From Geotrypetes seraphini (Eukaryota > Chordata > Amphibia > Gymnophiona > Dermophiidae), in NCBI RefSeq assembly GCF_902459505.1, contig NC_047091.1, positions 41,274,085 through 41,338,084 on the forward strand: 64,000 nt of DNA, given 5' to 3'. The position numbers and the translations under genes were made by a program. How positions within the stretch are numbered: the stretch's first letter is position 1; the number at the start of each line of letters is the position of its first letter. The notes below the pieces were generated by a model that saw only the letters and a list, made by a program, of their open reading frames with translations, ran no database searches and had not been told where the DNA came from. Shown here piece after piece: positions 22,897-33,525 of this stretch.

Positions 22897-24300
22897 CTCA
22901 GGGCATCCGGGTCGACCACGGATACAGCCAGCACACTAACCTGGACCAAAGTGGGGGAGCAGAGAAGAAACCTGTGCCTTGGGAAGAAGGGGTCCCACAC
23001 TGGTGAAGATGCTTGCAGAAAGGTGGCTGGCATCAATTTCTTAGCCAAATAAGCCTGATACATCAAGGTAATAAATTTGGGAGAAAACCCATCATCCGGG
23101 GCAGAAGCCGCCTCCTGCGGACCCTTCTTGGAACTCTTGGAGGACTTGTAAGATTTGGCCCACAAATTGTATTTGCATTTTGCTAGGATGGCAATTACGT
23201 ACTCCTTGGGGCCTGCTTTCAACATTTTCCAATGCCCATTGGCAAGAACAGCGGTAGGACCCCCTTCAGAGGTCTTCAGTACTTGGGCCAACAAAATTTT
23301 GCCCCTCTCCCATGCCACAGAGCATGTGGAACACAGCTGCTTGCCTGCTAGCCATCCATTGCAAACAAGGCATGAATCTGAAGTATCCTGCTTTGCGAAC
23401 TGCATCTATTCTAAGTGGCTTTCTTGCAAAAATGAAGTTTGTAGAGGCAAAAAAATAACTTTGAATTCCAATTAAGAAAAATCTAAGATAGCCGCCATGC
23501 AATTTTCAAAGAAAATAGCTCAGGAAAAGCACAGTAACTCCCAAAAAGCAGCAATTTTACGATTGGGGACTAGAGATAACTTCCAAACTGCCCCAAAACC
23601 GCTTTTAAGGACTCCATAAAATCTCTGTACCCACTGTGCTATTCCATGTGCTAGAAGGCTGCAGAAAGAAGCTGAATCAGCTTACAGGGAGATCCTCTGC
23701 CTCAACAAGCCTTGTAAACTGGTCTGCTGGTCTTCTGACTGCCCCACTGGCCCAAGTCTTGCAGCCAGGGACCTCCACCACTGGAACAAAACACACGCAT
23801 GACCTGGCACAGTTGGCCCTGATCCCGGACACACCTCCATGGAGCCATGCAGCCTGCGCTCAAACCCATTGTTGGATGAACCTGGGGTGAGCCAGCTCCC
23901 AAGGGAACGGACCCTGAGCCCCAATCCAAAATGCAGGCTGTTCAGTGGGTGCACTGCCAGGCAGCCAACCCCCTGATAACAGACTTTCCCCAAAGTCTGT
24001 GATCTTCTGCAGCCAGAGCTGTCCCCTGCAGGGAACCTCTGCAGCATAAGGGAGGAATTTTCGAATAAAAAGACTAAATTTAAAGAAAATAAATATGAGC
24101 AGAGAACACAAGCTCCTATAGTCTGGCTTGTAGGAAAGAAACTGGATCCCTGGGGGCAGTCATGAGGTAAGAGGGGAGGGGCTCAAGACTTTTTGTAATA
24201 AGGCTTCCTACAAGCTCTGGCAAGTATGGGAAAATAACCCACTAGTCCAGGAATAGAATGGGATTGTACAAGAACATAGAACTTTTGTTTCTGCAAACTG

Positions 24301-24678
24301 GCACTTAAAATAAGATTTGTGGAGAGTTGTGCCAGTGGTTTAGGCCCTAGACATTTTTATGTGGATTATCTATTTGTTCTAAAAAAGCCTTCATCTTGGA
24401 CATGAACTCTCCACAAGTTTTTTGTTTCTGGTTGCATCCCCTTTGTGAAGGAATCAGGGTCAACTTTCTTTTTGTACTTAAAATAAGATAACACTCTGCA
24501 GCTACAGTGGCAAAATAACATTCAGAATTTAGGAAGTTGGTTACTTGGGCTGAGAACTTTTCAGCACCCACTTCTTTCTACTACAGGCTAAATGTACTGT
24601 TATTTTTTAACATCTTTGGGTGGTGGGAGGAGATTGGTGACCACTGGGGTCAGAGGTCAGTTTTGGTACTTTTTAAGC
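24301..24678. repeat. Unclassified repeat next to DIRS terminal block
   Basis: It contains the phrase GGGCTGAGAACTTTTCAGCACCC, which also occurs near 13182-13205 downstream of the other DIRS terminal block. The two flanks may therefore belong to one larger repeat. No ORF of note. Confidence 0.3.
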
Positions 24679-24904
24679 ATTTAGACCAGGGGTGCCCACA
24701 CTTTTTGGGCTTGCAAGCTACTTTTAAAATGACCAAGTCAAAATGATCTACCAACAATAAAATTTTTTAAAAAACCACAAAGCACACTGTATGCATAGAA
24801 AATGTTAATTATCATTCCTATTCCGGGGTTTTTTCAAAGAGGTCAAAGCAGATGACTCTATGCACTGTCACCTCAGTAACAACTATACAAAAATACACAA
24901 ATAT

Positions 24905-25045
24905 ACCCCTCTCCCTTTTTACTAAACCACAATAGCAGTTTTTAGTGCAGGAAGCTGCGCTGAATGCCCAGCGCTGCTCTCGACACTCATAGGCTCCCTG
25001 TGCTAAAAACCTCTATTGCGGTTTAGTAAAAGGGGACCATAGTGT
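24905..25045. repeat. Palindromic MITE nested in the hAT element
   Basis: The arms read CTTTTTACTAAACC...GCAGTTTTTAG and the inverse CTAAAAACC...GGTTTAGTAAAAGG. The whole folds back with a central loop of about 50 bases. Related arms occur at 34160-34220 and, more distantly, 48588-48663. Confidence 0.6.
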
Positions 25046-25409
25046 AAAATATAGACAGCTAATATAAATTCAGACACATTTTGATCACTAAATTGAAAAT
25101 AAAATCATTTTTCCTACCTTTGTTGTCTGGTGATTTCATGAGTCTCTGGTTGCACTTTCTTCTTCTGACTTTGCACTCAAATCTTTTTTCTCTTCTTTTA
25201 GCCTGTATGCTTCCTCTCCTCCAGACCTCATTCCCTCCCCCAACTTTTTCTTCCTCTCTCCTTGCCCTTTCTTTCTCTCTGCCTCCCTTTCTTTTTTTCC
25301 TCTCTTCATGCCCCCTTTCTTTTTTTCTGTTTCTCTTCTTTCCTTCTGTCTCCCTGCCCTCCCCCAAGCCACTGCCACTGCCGGCAAATTTGAAGAGCAA
25401 ATGGTAGGT

Positions 25410-25900
25410 CAATTTATGCCACTGTATTGTTCTTGAATTGCTGAAGGAGAATGATACCTTAATATCAGATGATTAGTCCCTTGTAGACAATACAAGCAGT
25501 CTCGAACAGTGTTCTTTTTTTCACTGGCAACCAGTGGAGTTATCGCAGCAATAGGCTGGCCTGTTCAAATTGGTGTACTTGAAAGATTAGTCTGGCTGCA
25601 GTGTTATGGAGCAGTTGTAATTGTTTGAATTCATTCTGTGATACCAGAATATAGAGAGTTGCAAAAGTCCAAATAGGGGAGCCTGTGCAACTATCCTGAA
25701 ACTATTCTGGGTTAAAACATAACTTATCGATCTAAGTTGTCTTAGCCTGAAGAAAAACATTCTGGACTCATATCTGAATTTTGGAGATCAGATTGACTCA
25801 GTATTTAGAAAAACATCAAAAACTTTAGATTTCTCTTTTTTTAGTTTCTCTCCCGAGACTAATATCAGTCTCTATGAGGAAGGGAATTGTAGTTACCAAA
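25410..25900 (-). repeat. L2-like LINE 3' fragment
   Basis: The stretch contains CACTGGCAACCAGTGGAG and CTGCAGTGTTATGGAGCAG. On the minus strand these fit the HWLPV...-region noncoding tail of L2-type LINEs (compare GCCTCCACTGGGAGCCAATG at 51533). No open frame; the assignment is by resemblance only. Confidence 0.4.
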
Positions 25901-26806
25901 ACAAAGGCTCTCTTTTTGTTTAGTTTAAGGAAGCCGCCACCAATGGATACCAGGCCCCAAAGCCGACGCCGACCCAAGCTCTCCCTGCTTCGGAGCCGAC
26001 CAGCATTCCTCTCCCTGTCAATTCTGCCGTCGGGGAGAGGAAGGCTGATCGGCCCAAGATCGCGATGGACCTATTGGGGAAATGCTGCCGGGTCCTGCCT
26101 TCGCGGAAACTGAAAGTAGGCAGGACCCGGCAGCAAGAAGAGCAAATGCTTCACTAACCTGTCTCCCCCCTTAGCCCTTATCGAACGCTTGCTTCAGGGC
26201 TCTCAACATGTGCGTGCCGGCTTAACTTCTCCCCCCCCCGGACATAACTTCCGGTTTCGGAGGGAAGAGAAGAGAAGCCGGCACGCACACGTTAGAGCCC
26301 AGAGCATAAGTTCGCTACGGGATGAAATCTCCAAGCCAGGTTTTTTTAATGTTCAGCAACGGCGGCAGCAGCAGATGACAGCTGGGCGGACCGCCCAGCT
26401 AAAAGGCCCTAGGGAGAACACTGGAGAGGAAGGCTGATCGGCCCGGTAGATCAGGACGGCAACACGAGTCTATCACGGAGCCCGGGATGTGCTCCGCGAT
26501 CGACTCACGTTGCCTTCCTGAGCTACTGGTCGATCGCGATCGACGTATTGGGCAACCCTGATTTAGACAGTAAAATAGGTCTAGCTCCAAACATCTAAAA
26601 AATGCCCAGGACTTTTTGTTGAAGGTTTTATAATGCCTGCCAAGTGTCAACGTGCTAAGCTTGCCCAAAACACACCTCTAACATACCCCCTTAAGATTTG
26701 GATGCACTGGAGACAAAATGACCAGAAAGACGTCTAGAGAGTGTGCTTTTTTAGTATGCCCTCTTGGACATTTTGACTAGTAAGATGTCCAAGTGTTGGT
26801 TTATGC

Positions 26807-27681
26807 CAGTGGTCTCAAACCTTGTCCCGGGGACCACATGCGGTCCGCCAGGTACTATACTGAAGCCCTCGGTATTATAAAGAATGATTCTTTATAGAAA
26901 CCTTGTGCCTTAAGTGTCCGGCGGTCGTATCTGGCAGTTGCGTTCTGGAACATTGCCCACCTCACAGCTGTAACCTCACGCAAGCAATGTTAGGTGGAGT
27001 GGAGAGGACAATCACGTACAGATGCAGGAAAGTGCTTGTGTGAGGTTACAGCAGTGAGGTGGGCAACATTCCAGATCATAAGGTAACCATTAGAGGCAGT
27101 GCAGCTTGTGCATGTGTATGTAATCTCGTGAACTCTTACAAAATTCGGCATGTGTATGTAATCTCGTGAACTCTTGCAAAATTCGGTGACTGCTTGATGT
27201 AAGATGGCGGTTGTGTCTGGTGCTGGAGGAGGTGAGAACTGAAGGCGGTTGCGGACACGACCACCAGACACTTAAGGCACAAGTTTTCCAGGCACAAGTT
27301 GGATATTGATTCTCCCCTCTACAAAAAAGCCTAGAGGACTACACCAAAATCTTGTCTCTTGCAGTTGATACTTTAGATTAGAATTTAAATCACAATTTTG
27401 CATGAGGTAAAACTCTTTATAGTTTATAAATCTTTCCTTAATTGCTTCTGATAATTTCAGCTATACACAGCTGAAAGCAGTGCAACATGCAGAAAGCGAA
27501 AAACTATCTAAACTTCACTTTCTGAATGTTGCACTGCTTTCAGCTGTGTATAGCTGAAATTATCAGAAGCATGAAAAGTTGTCATTTCTTTAATAAGACA
27601 TTAACTATTTTTTCTGCGGCCATCCAAGTACCTACAAATCCAAAATGTAGCCTTGCAAAGGGTTTGAGTTTGAGACCGCTG
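26807..27681. mobile_element. hAT element with internal fold-back blocks
   Basis: The ends are CAGTGGTCTCAAACC and, read inward from the right, CAGCGGTCTCAAACTCAAACC. The 8-bp duplication GTTTATGC at 26799-26806 and 27682-27689 is exact. Inside lie a large inverted repeat (about 26903-27290, arms CTTGTGCCTTAAGTGTC), a 37-bp tandem doublet (about 27112-27185) and a palindrome (27444-27572). No transposase. Confidence 0.85.
27444..27572. repeat. Near-perfect palindrome
   Basis: Two arms of about 57 bases, starting CTTCTGATAATTTCAGC and ending GCTGAAATTATCAGAAG, flank a spacer of only about 15 bases. This is a nested MITE-like fold-back inside the hAT element. Confidence 0.75.
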
Positions 27682-27900
27682 GTTTATGCTGTCTTTTGGA
27701 TGTCTTATCTTTTTTTGAAAATTAGCCCCATAGGCACATACATATATGTATTTCTCTTCATGTTTTTATTTATTTGTATTGTATACCACTTAGATATGGC
27801 ACTTTGAGTTGCAAACGTCCAATTTGGGTGTGTAACTTAATTGAAAAACAAGGTAATTTAGAACTGATAATTGGCTTCTTGAAAAGCAATTAGCAGCTGC

Positions 27901-28358
27901 CTGGAGGATAAACATGCTCCGACCAGACGAGGGGGTCCTCTGCCCTGGATAGCCAGCAAGAGGATATGCCACTATTTGTGCATCTCCAGAAATATTTTTT
28001 TATGGTTATTGATGTATATTTCTTTTTTCCTTAAAAAAATTATGTAAGAGAAATCATGCATCATCATAGAAGCCTCAGGGCTGAAACACTGTTATTCAAG
28101 TGAATGAGTTCCACTCTTGGTTGACATCATTGCTCCTCAAACAAGGAAAGCTGTTGTGGTGGCACACTACTCCTGGTGATGGTGAAGCTAGGGTGTAAAA
28201 TGCCAAAATGGCAATCATAGTCAATTCTGTTAGTACTCAACAGACACAAAACATTGTTAAGAAATGGGGGCAAAAGAAGAAACTGCCTAGTACCTAACTC
28301 CTCTCCATGCTACTAAGGATAACTATAAGCATGAATGCCTGTAGGACACCACTCTTTA
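27901..28358. other. No recognisable feature
   Basis: I see no open frame with protein-like content and no repeat ends in this stretch. Confidence 0.3.
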
Positions 28359-28371
28359 TCTAAGTCAGACT

Positions 28372-28830
28372 AAAGGTCTGCATGGGAACGGGGATCGCGG
28401 GAATCCCCCCTAACCCACGGGACTCCCACGGTGACCCCCCTCTGGCTCACGGGACTCCCACGGGGATGGAAGGCTTTGGAAGCAGGATTCGTCCATATAA
28501 TATAGTGAACCACCTAGAACTCCATGGGTAAGGCGGTATACAAAAATAAAATTATTATTATTAATATAATGGACACGTCAGCCTTAGTAAAAGAGGGGGT
28601 TTATAAGTTAATTACCTGAACAGAAAACAAAAAAAGGGTTCCACCAAAGAGATTCCGCAAGGAAAACAGCAGCACAAACACAAAAGAAACTGTGGAGTTG
28701 ATGATCCTGTCAGAAGTAATTGCTGCTTTTTATGGGGACGGGTAGGGATGGAGGTAATTCCTTGTGGGGATGGGTGGGGACGGAGAGGGTCCTGGCGGGG
28801 ACAGGTGGGATTTCTGTCCCCGCTCAACTC
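28372..28830. mobile_element. G-rich interspersed element with 13-bp target duplication
   Basis: The direct repeat TCTAAGTCAGACT lies at 28359-28371 and 28831-28843. Between them is a 459-bp unit with CGGGGAT/CCCACGG-rich ends that are loosely inverted copies. In the middle an L2-type tail (CACCTAGAACTCC...GGCGGTATAC plus an ATT repeat, 28505-28562) is nested. No coding region. The class is uncertain. Confidence 0.6.
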
Positions 28831-28843
28831 TCTAAGTCAGACT

Positions 28844-29399
28844 TAGTCATCTTCCTACATTGTACACTGTCCTCTTGGGAAGATGAGCATGCAAGATCCA
28901 CTTTCTGGTTGACCATCTCCATCCTTGAGGTCTAGCAGGTCCCAAATGGAAATAAATGAAGTCTATTAAAAATGGCTTTCATCAATATGCTAATTTCAGA
29001 TACATTTCTTTTTAATACCAGATGAACTCATAAAAAGTCATGTAGTAGCTCAAAAGTCAGAATGGAAGCAGTTCCCTAGACAACTGCATCCTTCTCTTAT
29101 AGGTATAGGAAGCTGAAATGTGGAGAACGGAGAAGAACCCCCCAAACTATGTCCCCAGAATGCCTCCATGTGGCGTATGTATAAGTACACACCATCTTGT
29201 TGTTACATATACTTACATACTATAAATGGCTGTGCAATTTTACAATAGGCCTTTTACACACATAAAACAATTACCTTCCCCCATGGTCCGGGTTCTTGAT
29301 GAGAGTTGATTGCAAAGGTATCACATACTTTATAAAAGCAGGAGCTCTTAAAAACAAATTTTTGGTGATCTCAAGTAGCCACAATAATAATTTTAGCCA
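28844..29399. other. No recognisable feature
   Basis: I find neither coding potential nor identifiable repeat boundaries here. Confidence 0.3.
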
Positions 29400-29585
29400 C
29401 TATTTCATTTGTTGTAGATGGTAGATGTGTGGAACAGTCTCCTGATAGAGGGTGGTGGAGACAGAGACTGTGTCTGATTTCAAGAAAGCCTGGGATCTCT
29501 TAGAGAGAGGAAGAGATAATAGTTACTGTGGATGGGCAGACTGGATGGGCCATTTGGCCTTTATCTGCCATCATGTTTTTATGTT
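29400..29585 (+). mobile_element. CR1-type LINE, extreme 3' end
   Basis: The stretch reads GATGTGTGGAACAGTCT...GGTGGTGGAGACAGAGACTG and ends GGGCCATTTGGCCTTTATCTG then CATCATGTTTTTATG. This is the last codons and 3' UTR of the CR1 subfamily also present at 63950-64000. Confidence 0.75.
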
Positions 29586-30535
29586 TCTAAACAAGAAATA
29601 TATTGGTGGCTTTAGTTGAAAAATGCTGGACCCATCTTACTTAAATTGTATGTATTTTAGTTATCAAAAGTTTGTAGTTCCTAGAGTATAGAATACTTAT
29701 AGAAGAATAAAAGAAATTACATCTGATTTAAAAAAATATACTTTGGGGGCACTTAGTTATAGAAAGCAAGTATAAGGTCTTACCCTAGACAAAAGCATGG
29801 ATGAAGAGGCTGGGCCCAGTGCAGGGCTGAACAAGGCAGAAAACAGGCAGTAAGAGGCAAGAATCAAGCATGAAACAAGAATCAAAAAGTTAGAGCAAGA
29901 TTTGAATGTGAAGTAGGTAGAAAGGAACTTGACCTGAAGCAGCATAAGGAGTTGGGATGGCAGCAGACACATGACAGGCCCATCAAGGGTGTGTCTGGCT
30001 AGGCTTCCTTATATATACCCAGGGCTGATATAAGGGGTGGGAAACCAGGGCTACTGTTAAGGGCCCCCAAGTCTGCCTTAAGTTGAAGGAGACACATCCT
30101 GCAAGCAAGATTTGGAGCACCCTCCCTAGTTTCTGCCCTGGCCCTCATCATGTCTATCACTGGCCCTGGACACATCTCTTGCTGGTCCAATGGACTCCTC
30201 TGGGGGGGGGGGGTGAGTGGGGGGGACAAACTTCTCCTTCTGTCACTCATGGTCATGTTTCCTGGAACTCAGGTTGCAGCTAATAGCCTCTCTCAGTTGC
30301 AAGTCTCCAGCCTCTGTCATACAAGTCCATAGGCTTCATTCCCAACAAACCAAGAGCAACTACAGTTATTAAAGGCTTAGATTATCTCTCAAGTCTCAAA
30401 CATACTGAAGTTGGAAAATCTTGCACAGTTGAAATGTTTTGAAAAAAATCACAACTGCATAAATACTCCTCTTGGAATTAAGCCATACAATCCAGAATCA
30501 AATATTCTGTTGGTGATGGTTAGATTGATATACAA
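29586..30535. other. 3' flank of the receptor gene; no clear feature
   Basis: No supported coding region. A poly-G run lies at about 30203-30212. The first several hundred bases 3' of the receptor stop show no clear poly(A) remnant that would prove retroposition. Confidence 0.3.
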
Positions 30536-31600
30536 TCACTTTCCTGGCAAGGACATAGTCCTGATTTCTAACCTTTGATCACTTATTTCCTGGGATGGGG
30601 TCAAGTTCGAGTTAGAGAATCTGCTAATGGTTGTAGGGAAATATAAGCAGGAGAACACAGACTGAAAAGCTTCCCAGAAGAATCTCATCCGAAACACATA
30701 CAACACAGGGTTGAAGGCAGAGTTGGCATGGGAGAAGATAACAGCAGTCAATGTAACTTGGCTTGGGATCTGATAGCTGGGCCAAAAGAAAAAGATTAAG
30801 TTTAAAATGTTAATAGGAAGCCAGCAGAAAGCAAAGCAGAAAAGGACAATAAAGAGTGAAGTGGCTGTCTGTACTTCTTTCCGTATAATCATCTGGCGCT
30901 TCTTTTCCCTGCTGATGTCTACTTCCCATTTGGCAATCCTCCGGATTTGATGCTTAACTTCCATGAAAATGCGTCCATAGAGAAAGAACATGATAGATAA
31001 TGGGACGAGCATGCATCCCAAGAAGATAAAGTAGACCATATAAGTGTTTGCAATTAAGTCCTCAAAGAGGCACTCACCACTTAGAGGGAAAGGCTTATGC
31101 CAACCCATCAGGGGCACCAGCCCACTTAGAATGGCTAGAGTCCAGCATGCCAGGATGATCAGCAGGGAGTTCTTGGGAGTCATCAAAGAATCATAGTGGA
31201 AAGGTTTTACGATGGAAATATAACGTTCTACTGCTATAGCCAGCAGTCCAAAAACTGAAGCCAGAGTGCACACTATCAAAGAACATAGCATCAGCACGCA
31301 CAGGTAACGGTTAGATTTGGGTATCCCAATGTTTGTTAGTACTGCACAAGGAACACCTACAGCGCCAACCAAAATATCTGCCATAGCTAATGATACCAAA
31401 AAGTAATTGTTGATTATCCGGAGCTTTTTGTCTCGCAGGATAACAGTGCAGATGAAGAGGTTACCAATGATTGCTATAAAGGCAGTGACCCCTTCTATGG
31501 CAAAGTAAGGCATACTCATGCTCAGCAGGTGGGCATTAGAGGGTGAGGGGCAACTCCCATTGAGATCCTGAAAGCAGGAAGAATTTGATGGGTTGTCCAT
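30536..31600 (-). CDS. Adenosine-receptor-like class A GPCR, intronless
   Basis: A complete 354-residue seven-helix receptor, predicted to sit in the plasma membrane and bind adenosine. The N-terminus has N-glycosylation motifs NSS (N6) and NGS (N14). Visible marks: GN (46-47) in TM1, LAMAD (D75) in TM2, C101 paired with C177, ERY (125-127) after TM3, CWLP (259-262) in TM6 and NPVLY (297-301) in TM7. ECL2 carries CLFED, giving the F179/E180 pair that contacts ligand in adenosine receptors. N267 (6.55) and H291 (7.43) are also conserved. Position 6.52, His in A1/A2A/A2B and Ser in A3, is N264. The usual ADORA intron, which falls shortly after the DRY motif, is absent. Subtype is uncertain. Confidence 0.9.
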   Translation of the reverse strand: MDNPSNSSCFQDLNGSCPSPSNAHLLSMSMPYFAIEGVTAFIAIIGNLFICTVILRDKKLRIINNYFLVSLAMADILVGAVGVPCAVLTNIGIPKSNRYLCVLMLCSLIVCTLASVFGLLAIAVERYISIVKPFHYDSLMTPKNSLLIILACWTLAILSGLVPLMGWHKPFPLSGECLFEDLIANTYMVYFIFLGCMLVPLSIMFFLYGRIFMEVKHQIRRIAKWEVDISREKKRQMIIRKEVQTATSLFIVLFCFAFCWLPINILNLIFFFWPSYQIPSQVTLTAVIFSHANSAFNPVLYVFRMRFFWEAFQSVFSCLYFPTTISRFSNSNLTPSQEISDQRLEIRTMSLPGK

Positions 31601-31875
31601 TATATGAAGGCAAATTGGAATGGATCTATGTTATCTTCCTTCTCCTATTCAGTAAGCAACTGACCCTCTATGGTTTCACTGATGTCTTTTTCACAGTATT
31701 CTTGTCATCGGAGTTTCTCTGCCATTCATTCTTCCAATGCTGCGTAGTTCTGAAGTTAATAGAAAACAACTCAGATTATTTGCATCAATAAAGTCCCTCT
31801 TTTTAACATCATTTTCTTTCATTTATTTTTCATTGTTTCTACTTACTATTTGTTCTTTCTTTCCTATCATATACT
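31601..31875. other. Upstream flank of the receptor gene
   Basis: This DNA lies 5' of the receptor ATG on the minus strand. No CpG richness, no clear TATA box at a convincing distance and no certain splice acceptor were seen. The promoter may be farther upstream. Confidence 0.3.
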
Positions 31876-31960
31876 ACTACTAATCACTGGGAATCAAACC
31901 CAGTTCCCTAGGATCTCTGCTCACTGCTCTAACCATTGGGTTACTCCTCAACCTCCTTCA
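31876..31960 (-). mobile_element. tRNA-derived SINE head
   Basis: On the minus strand an A box, TGGTTAGAGCAGTGAGC (31935-31919), is followed about 20 bases later by a B box, GGGTTTGATTCCC (31901-31889). The 5' lead GAGGAGTAACCCAA fits tRNA-headed SINEs of the MIR/CORE type. The acceptor stem does not close, so it is not a functional tRNA gene. The 3' part is a short TAGTAGTAG-type tail. Confidence 0.7.
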
Positions 31961-32628
31961 AGGAATTCATATCCTGCTATAAAACTCTGTTTTTCCAGAC
32001 ATTCACCAATGCTGTTACATCTTTTATTGTTGCTCTGTCCTTTTCTTTTTTACATTATGTCCTTGTTTCTAGGATTGTATTGTGCCAGAATTGCACTCTG
32101 TGTGACATGCTCCCTCCCCCAGTGCCTCTCAATGCCACGAAGACAAGAAAATGGACGGGAAACAATTTTGGCACATCCACACAGCCCATAGTATGGCCCT
32201 GCCTGTTTCTGTTTTCTTTTATACATGAATTTCCTTTACTTTTTCCTCCATTTTCTATGCTTTTTTTCTTCTTTTTTGATATTTGGTTCTCTTTTTTCCC
32301 CTTCTCTATTGATTAAAGATTTAAAGAAAAAGTCTTGAGCTGCCATATGTGGGATCTCTCCAGATCTACCAGCTTCCATACATCCTGTCACCAAATAGAA
32401 AGCTATAAATACACAGCCCTATGTGACCCATTATCATTCAAGCTATACAGCATTTCCTATGAATTTCTGCTAGTAAGAAGTGATACTGTGTGTTCCATTG
32501 CCTATAACATTCAAGAGTTCTTTTATAAAGCTGCAGTAAAAATTGGCCTTAACGTGCCCTTACCTAGGTTTTCTTCAAGTGCTAAGGACATTTTTATTAT
32601 GGCCATAAAAAAAACCTCCTTTTCCATT
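31961..32628. other. No recognisable feature
   Basis: Open frames of up to 126 codons at 31936-32316 are T-rich and show no family signature. I do not support them as genes. Confidence 0.3.
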
Positions 32629-32630
32629 TA

Positions 32631-33523
32631 CAGACAGTCCCCAAGTTAAGAATGAGTTATGTTTTTAAAGCTGTTCTTAAGTCAGATTTGTATGTAACTC
32701 AGAACTTGTAGATTTTAAGATTCTTGCTGCTTATCTCTGCTCCCAGCTGACAGAAGGGCAAACTGTCTCCATCAGTGTTCCTTCGTACACCATGCACAAG
32801 CATACACTAGTGCTGCCCGATTCAGAAAAAAAAATTGATTCAATTCAGCCTATTGAATCGATTTTTCGAATAAGACCACCACCAGAACTAGAGATACCAA
32901 GTCACACGCATTTAACCTCCTTCACGTTCTTTACTCGCTGAACACTGCTTTCACAGAGGGGGAACCCCATCCACTCCCATGATCTACTATTCATCTCTTT
33001 TCCACTTTTCCCTGTGCAACATGCCTCCCCGTCTGCGAACCTTTACCTTACTCTTAGGCTCTCCAGATCCAGTCCCACCTGTTTGAGGTTGCCCATGACC
33101 AGCCCCCCGCTTTTCTGTTCTAAGACGTCACACCACCTTAGGGATAAAGTCCATTTGGTGCTCCCTTTGCCGAAGTCCTTTTTTCTGATGTAACTTCCAG
33201 TTTTGCAAAACCAAAAGTTACATTAGATGGAAGGACTCCAATGGCAGAGCAAGGATAAAGGACTTGAATCAGTGAGTTCAGGTTTTTTTTTTTTTTTTTT
33301 TAAAAACACGCATGGATTCAAATTGATTCATCTAAAGTGAATCGGTAAATCGATTCGAATCGGAAATCAGGCAAATACTGTTCTTAATGTGGCCATGCAT
33401 CATTCCTGAATCTGCTACAGGAGAAATGTAGGAGTCTATGCCACTGGAAATACTGCTCAGTGAAATCAAATAAAGCCACAACTGCATTCTTAAGTCAGGC
33501 ATCTGTAACTCGGGGACTGCCTG
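32631..33523. mobile_element. Tigger/pogo-like DNA element with nested insertion
   Basis: The ends are CAGACAGTCCCCAAGTTA on the left and, read inward from the right, CAGGCAGTCCCCGAGTTACA. A TA lies on each side (32629-32630 and 33524-33525), as for Tc1/mariner-pogo elements. CAGNCAGTCCCC-type ends are typical of Tigger-like non-autonomous copies. A second element rich in GATTCAAT/AATCGATTC lies inside at about 32816-33375. No transposase remains. Confidence 0.75.
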
Positions 33524-33525
33524 TA

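Larger units (their letters stand above)
14650..24300 (-). mobile_element. Old DIRS-type retrotransposon fossil with several insertions
   Basis: The reverse complement of 14735-14900 gives PYLDDWLI, the reverse transcriptase signature, preceded by a block matching the RT of the DIRS copy at 36237. Gag-like sequence follows at 15080-16549 and, beyond the inserted retrovirus, at 22897-24060. The 5' terminal block is at about 24120-24290. The recombinase end is missing on the left. The copy is clearly broken many times and looks older than the other DIRS copies. It carries an L2-type tail (15640-15728), a hAT MITE (16148-16372) and a retrovirus (16550-22896). Confidence 0.7.
24687..26560. mobile_element. 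hAT element, non-autonomous, with nested insertions
   Basis: The ends are CAGGGGTGCCCACAC on the left and, read inward on the right, CAGGGTTGCCCAATACG. An exact 8-bp duplication, ATTTAGAC, flanks it at 24679-24686 and 26561-26568. The 1.87-kb body contains a palindromic MITE (about 24905-25045), a polypyrimidine-rich block (25140-25400), a LINE-like fragment (25410-25900) and a GC-rich end block with the hairpin CTGCCGGGTCCTGCC (26084-26135). No hAT transposase is recognisable. Confidence 0.85.
26569..27900. repeat. Unclassified repeat split by a hAT element
   Basis: The halves 26569-26806 and 27682-27900 join cleanly when the hAT unit between them is removed. Its end (GAGTTGCAAACGTCCAATTTGGG, 27807-27829) resembles the repeat at 13501-13970. 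No ORF. Confidence 0.45.

Noticed and set aside
25059-25412. A Lys/Glu/Arg-rich 117-codon frame on the minus strand.
   Set aside because: It is the complement of a CT-rich tract inside a hAT element, not a coiled-coil protein gene.
31889-31935. A tRNA gene on the minus strand (A and B boxes present).
   Set aside because: The acceptor and anticodon stems do not close and the lead sequence matches tRNA-headed SINEs; called a SINE head instead.
31850-32316. Overlapping hydrophobic frames near the receptor gene that might be an exon of a membrane protein.
   Set aside because: T-rich composition, overlap with a SINE, no conserved motif and no supported splice sites.
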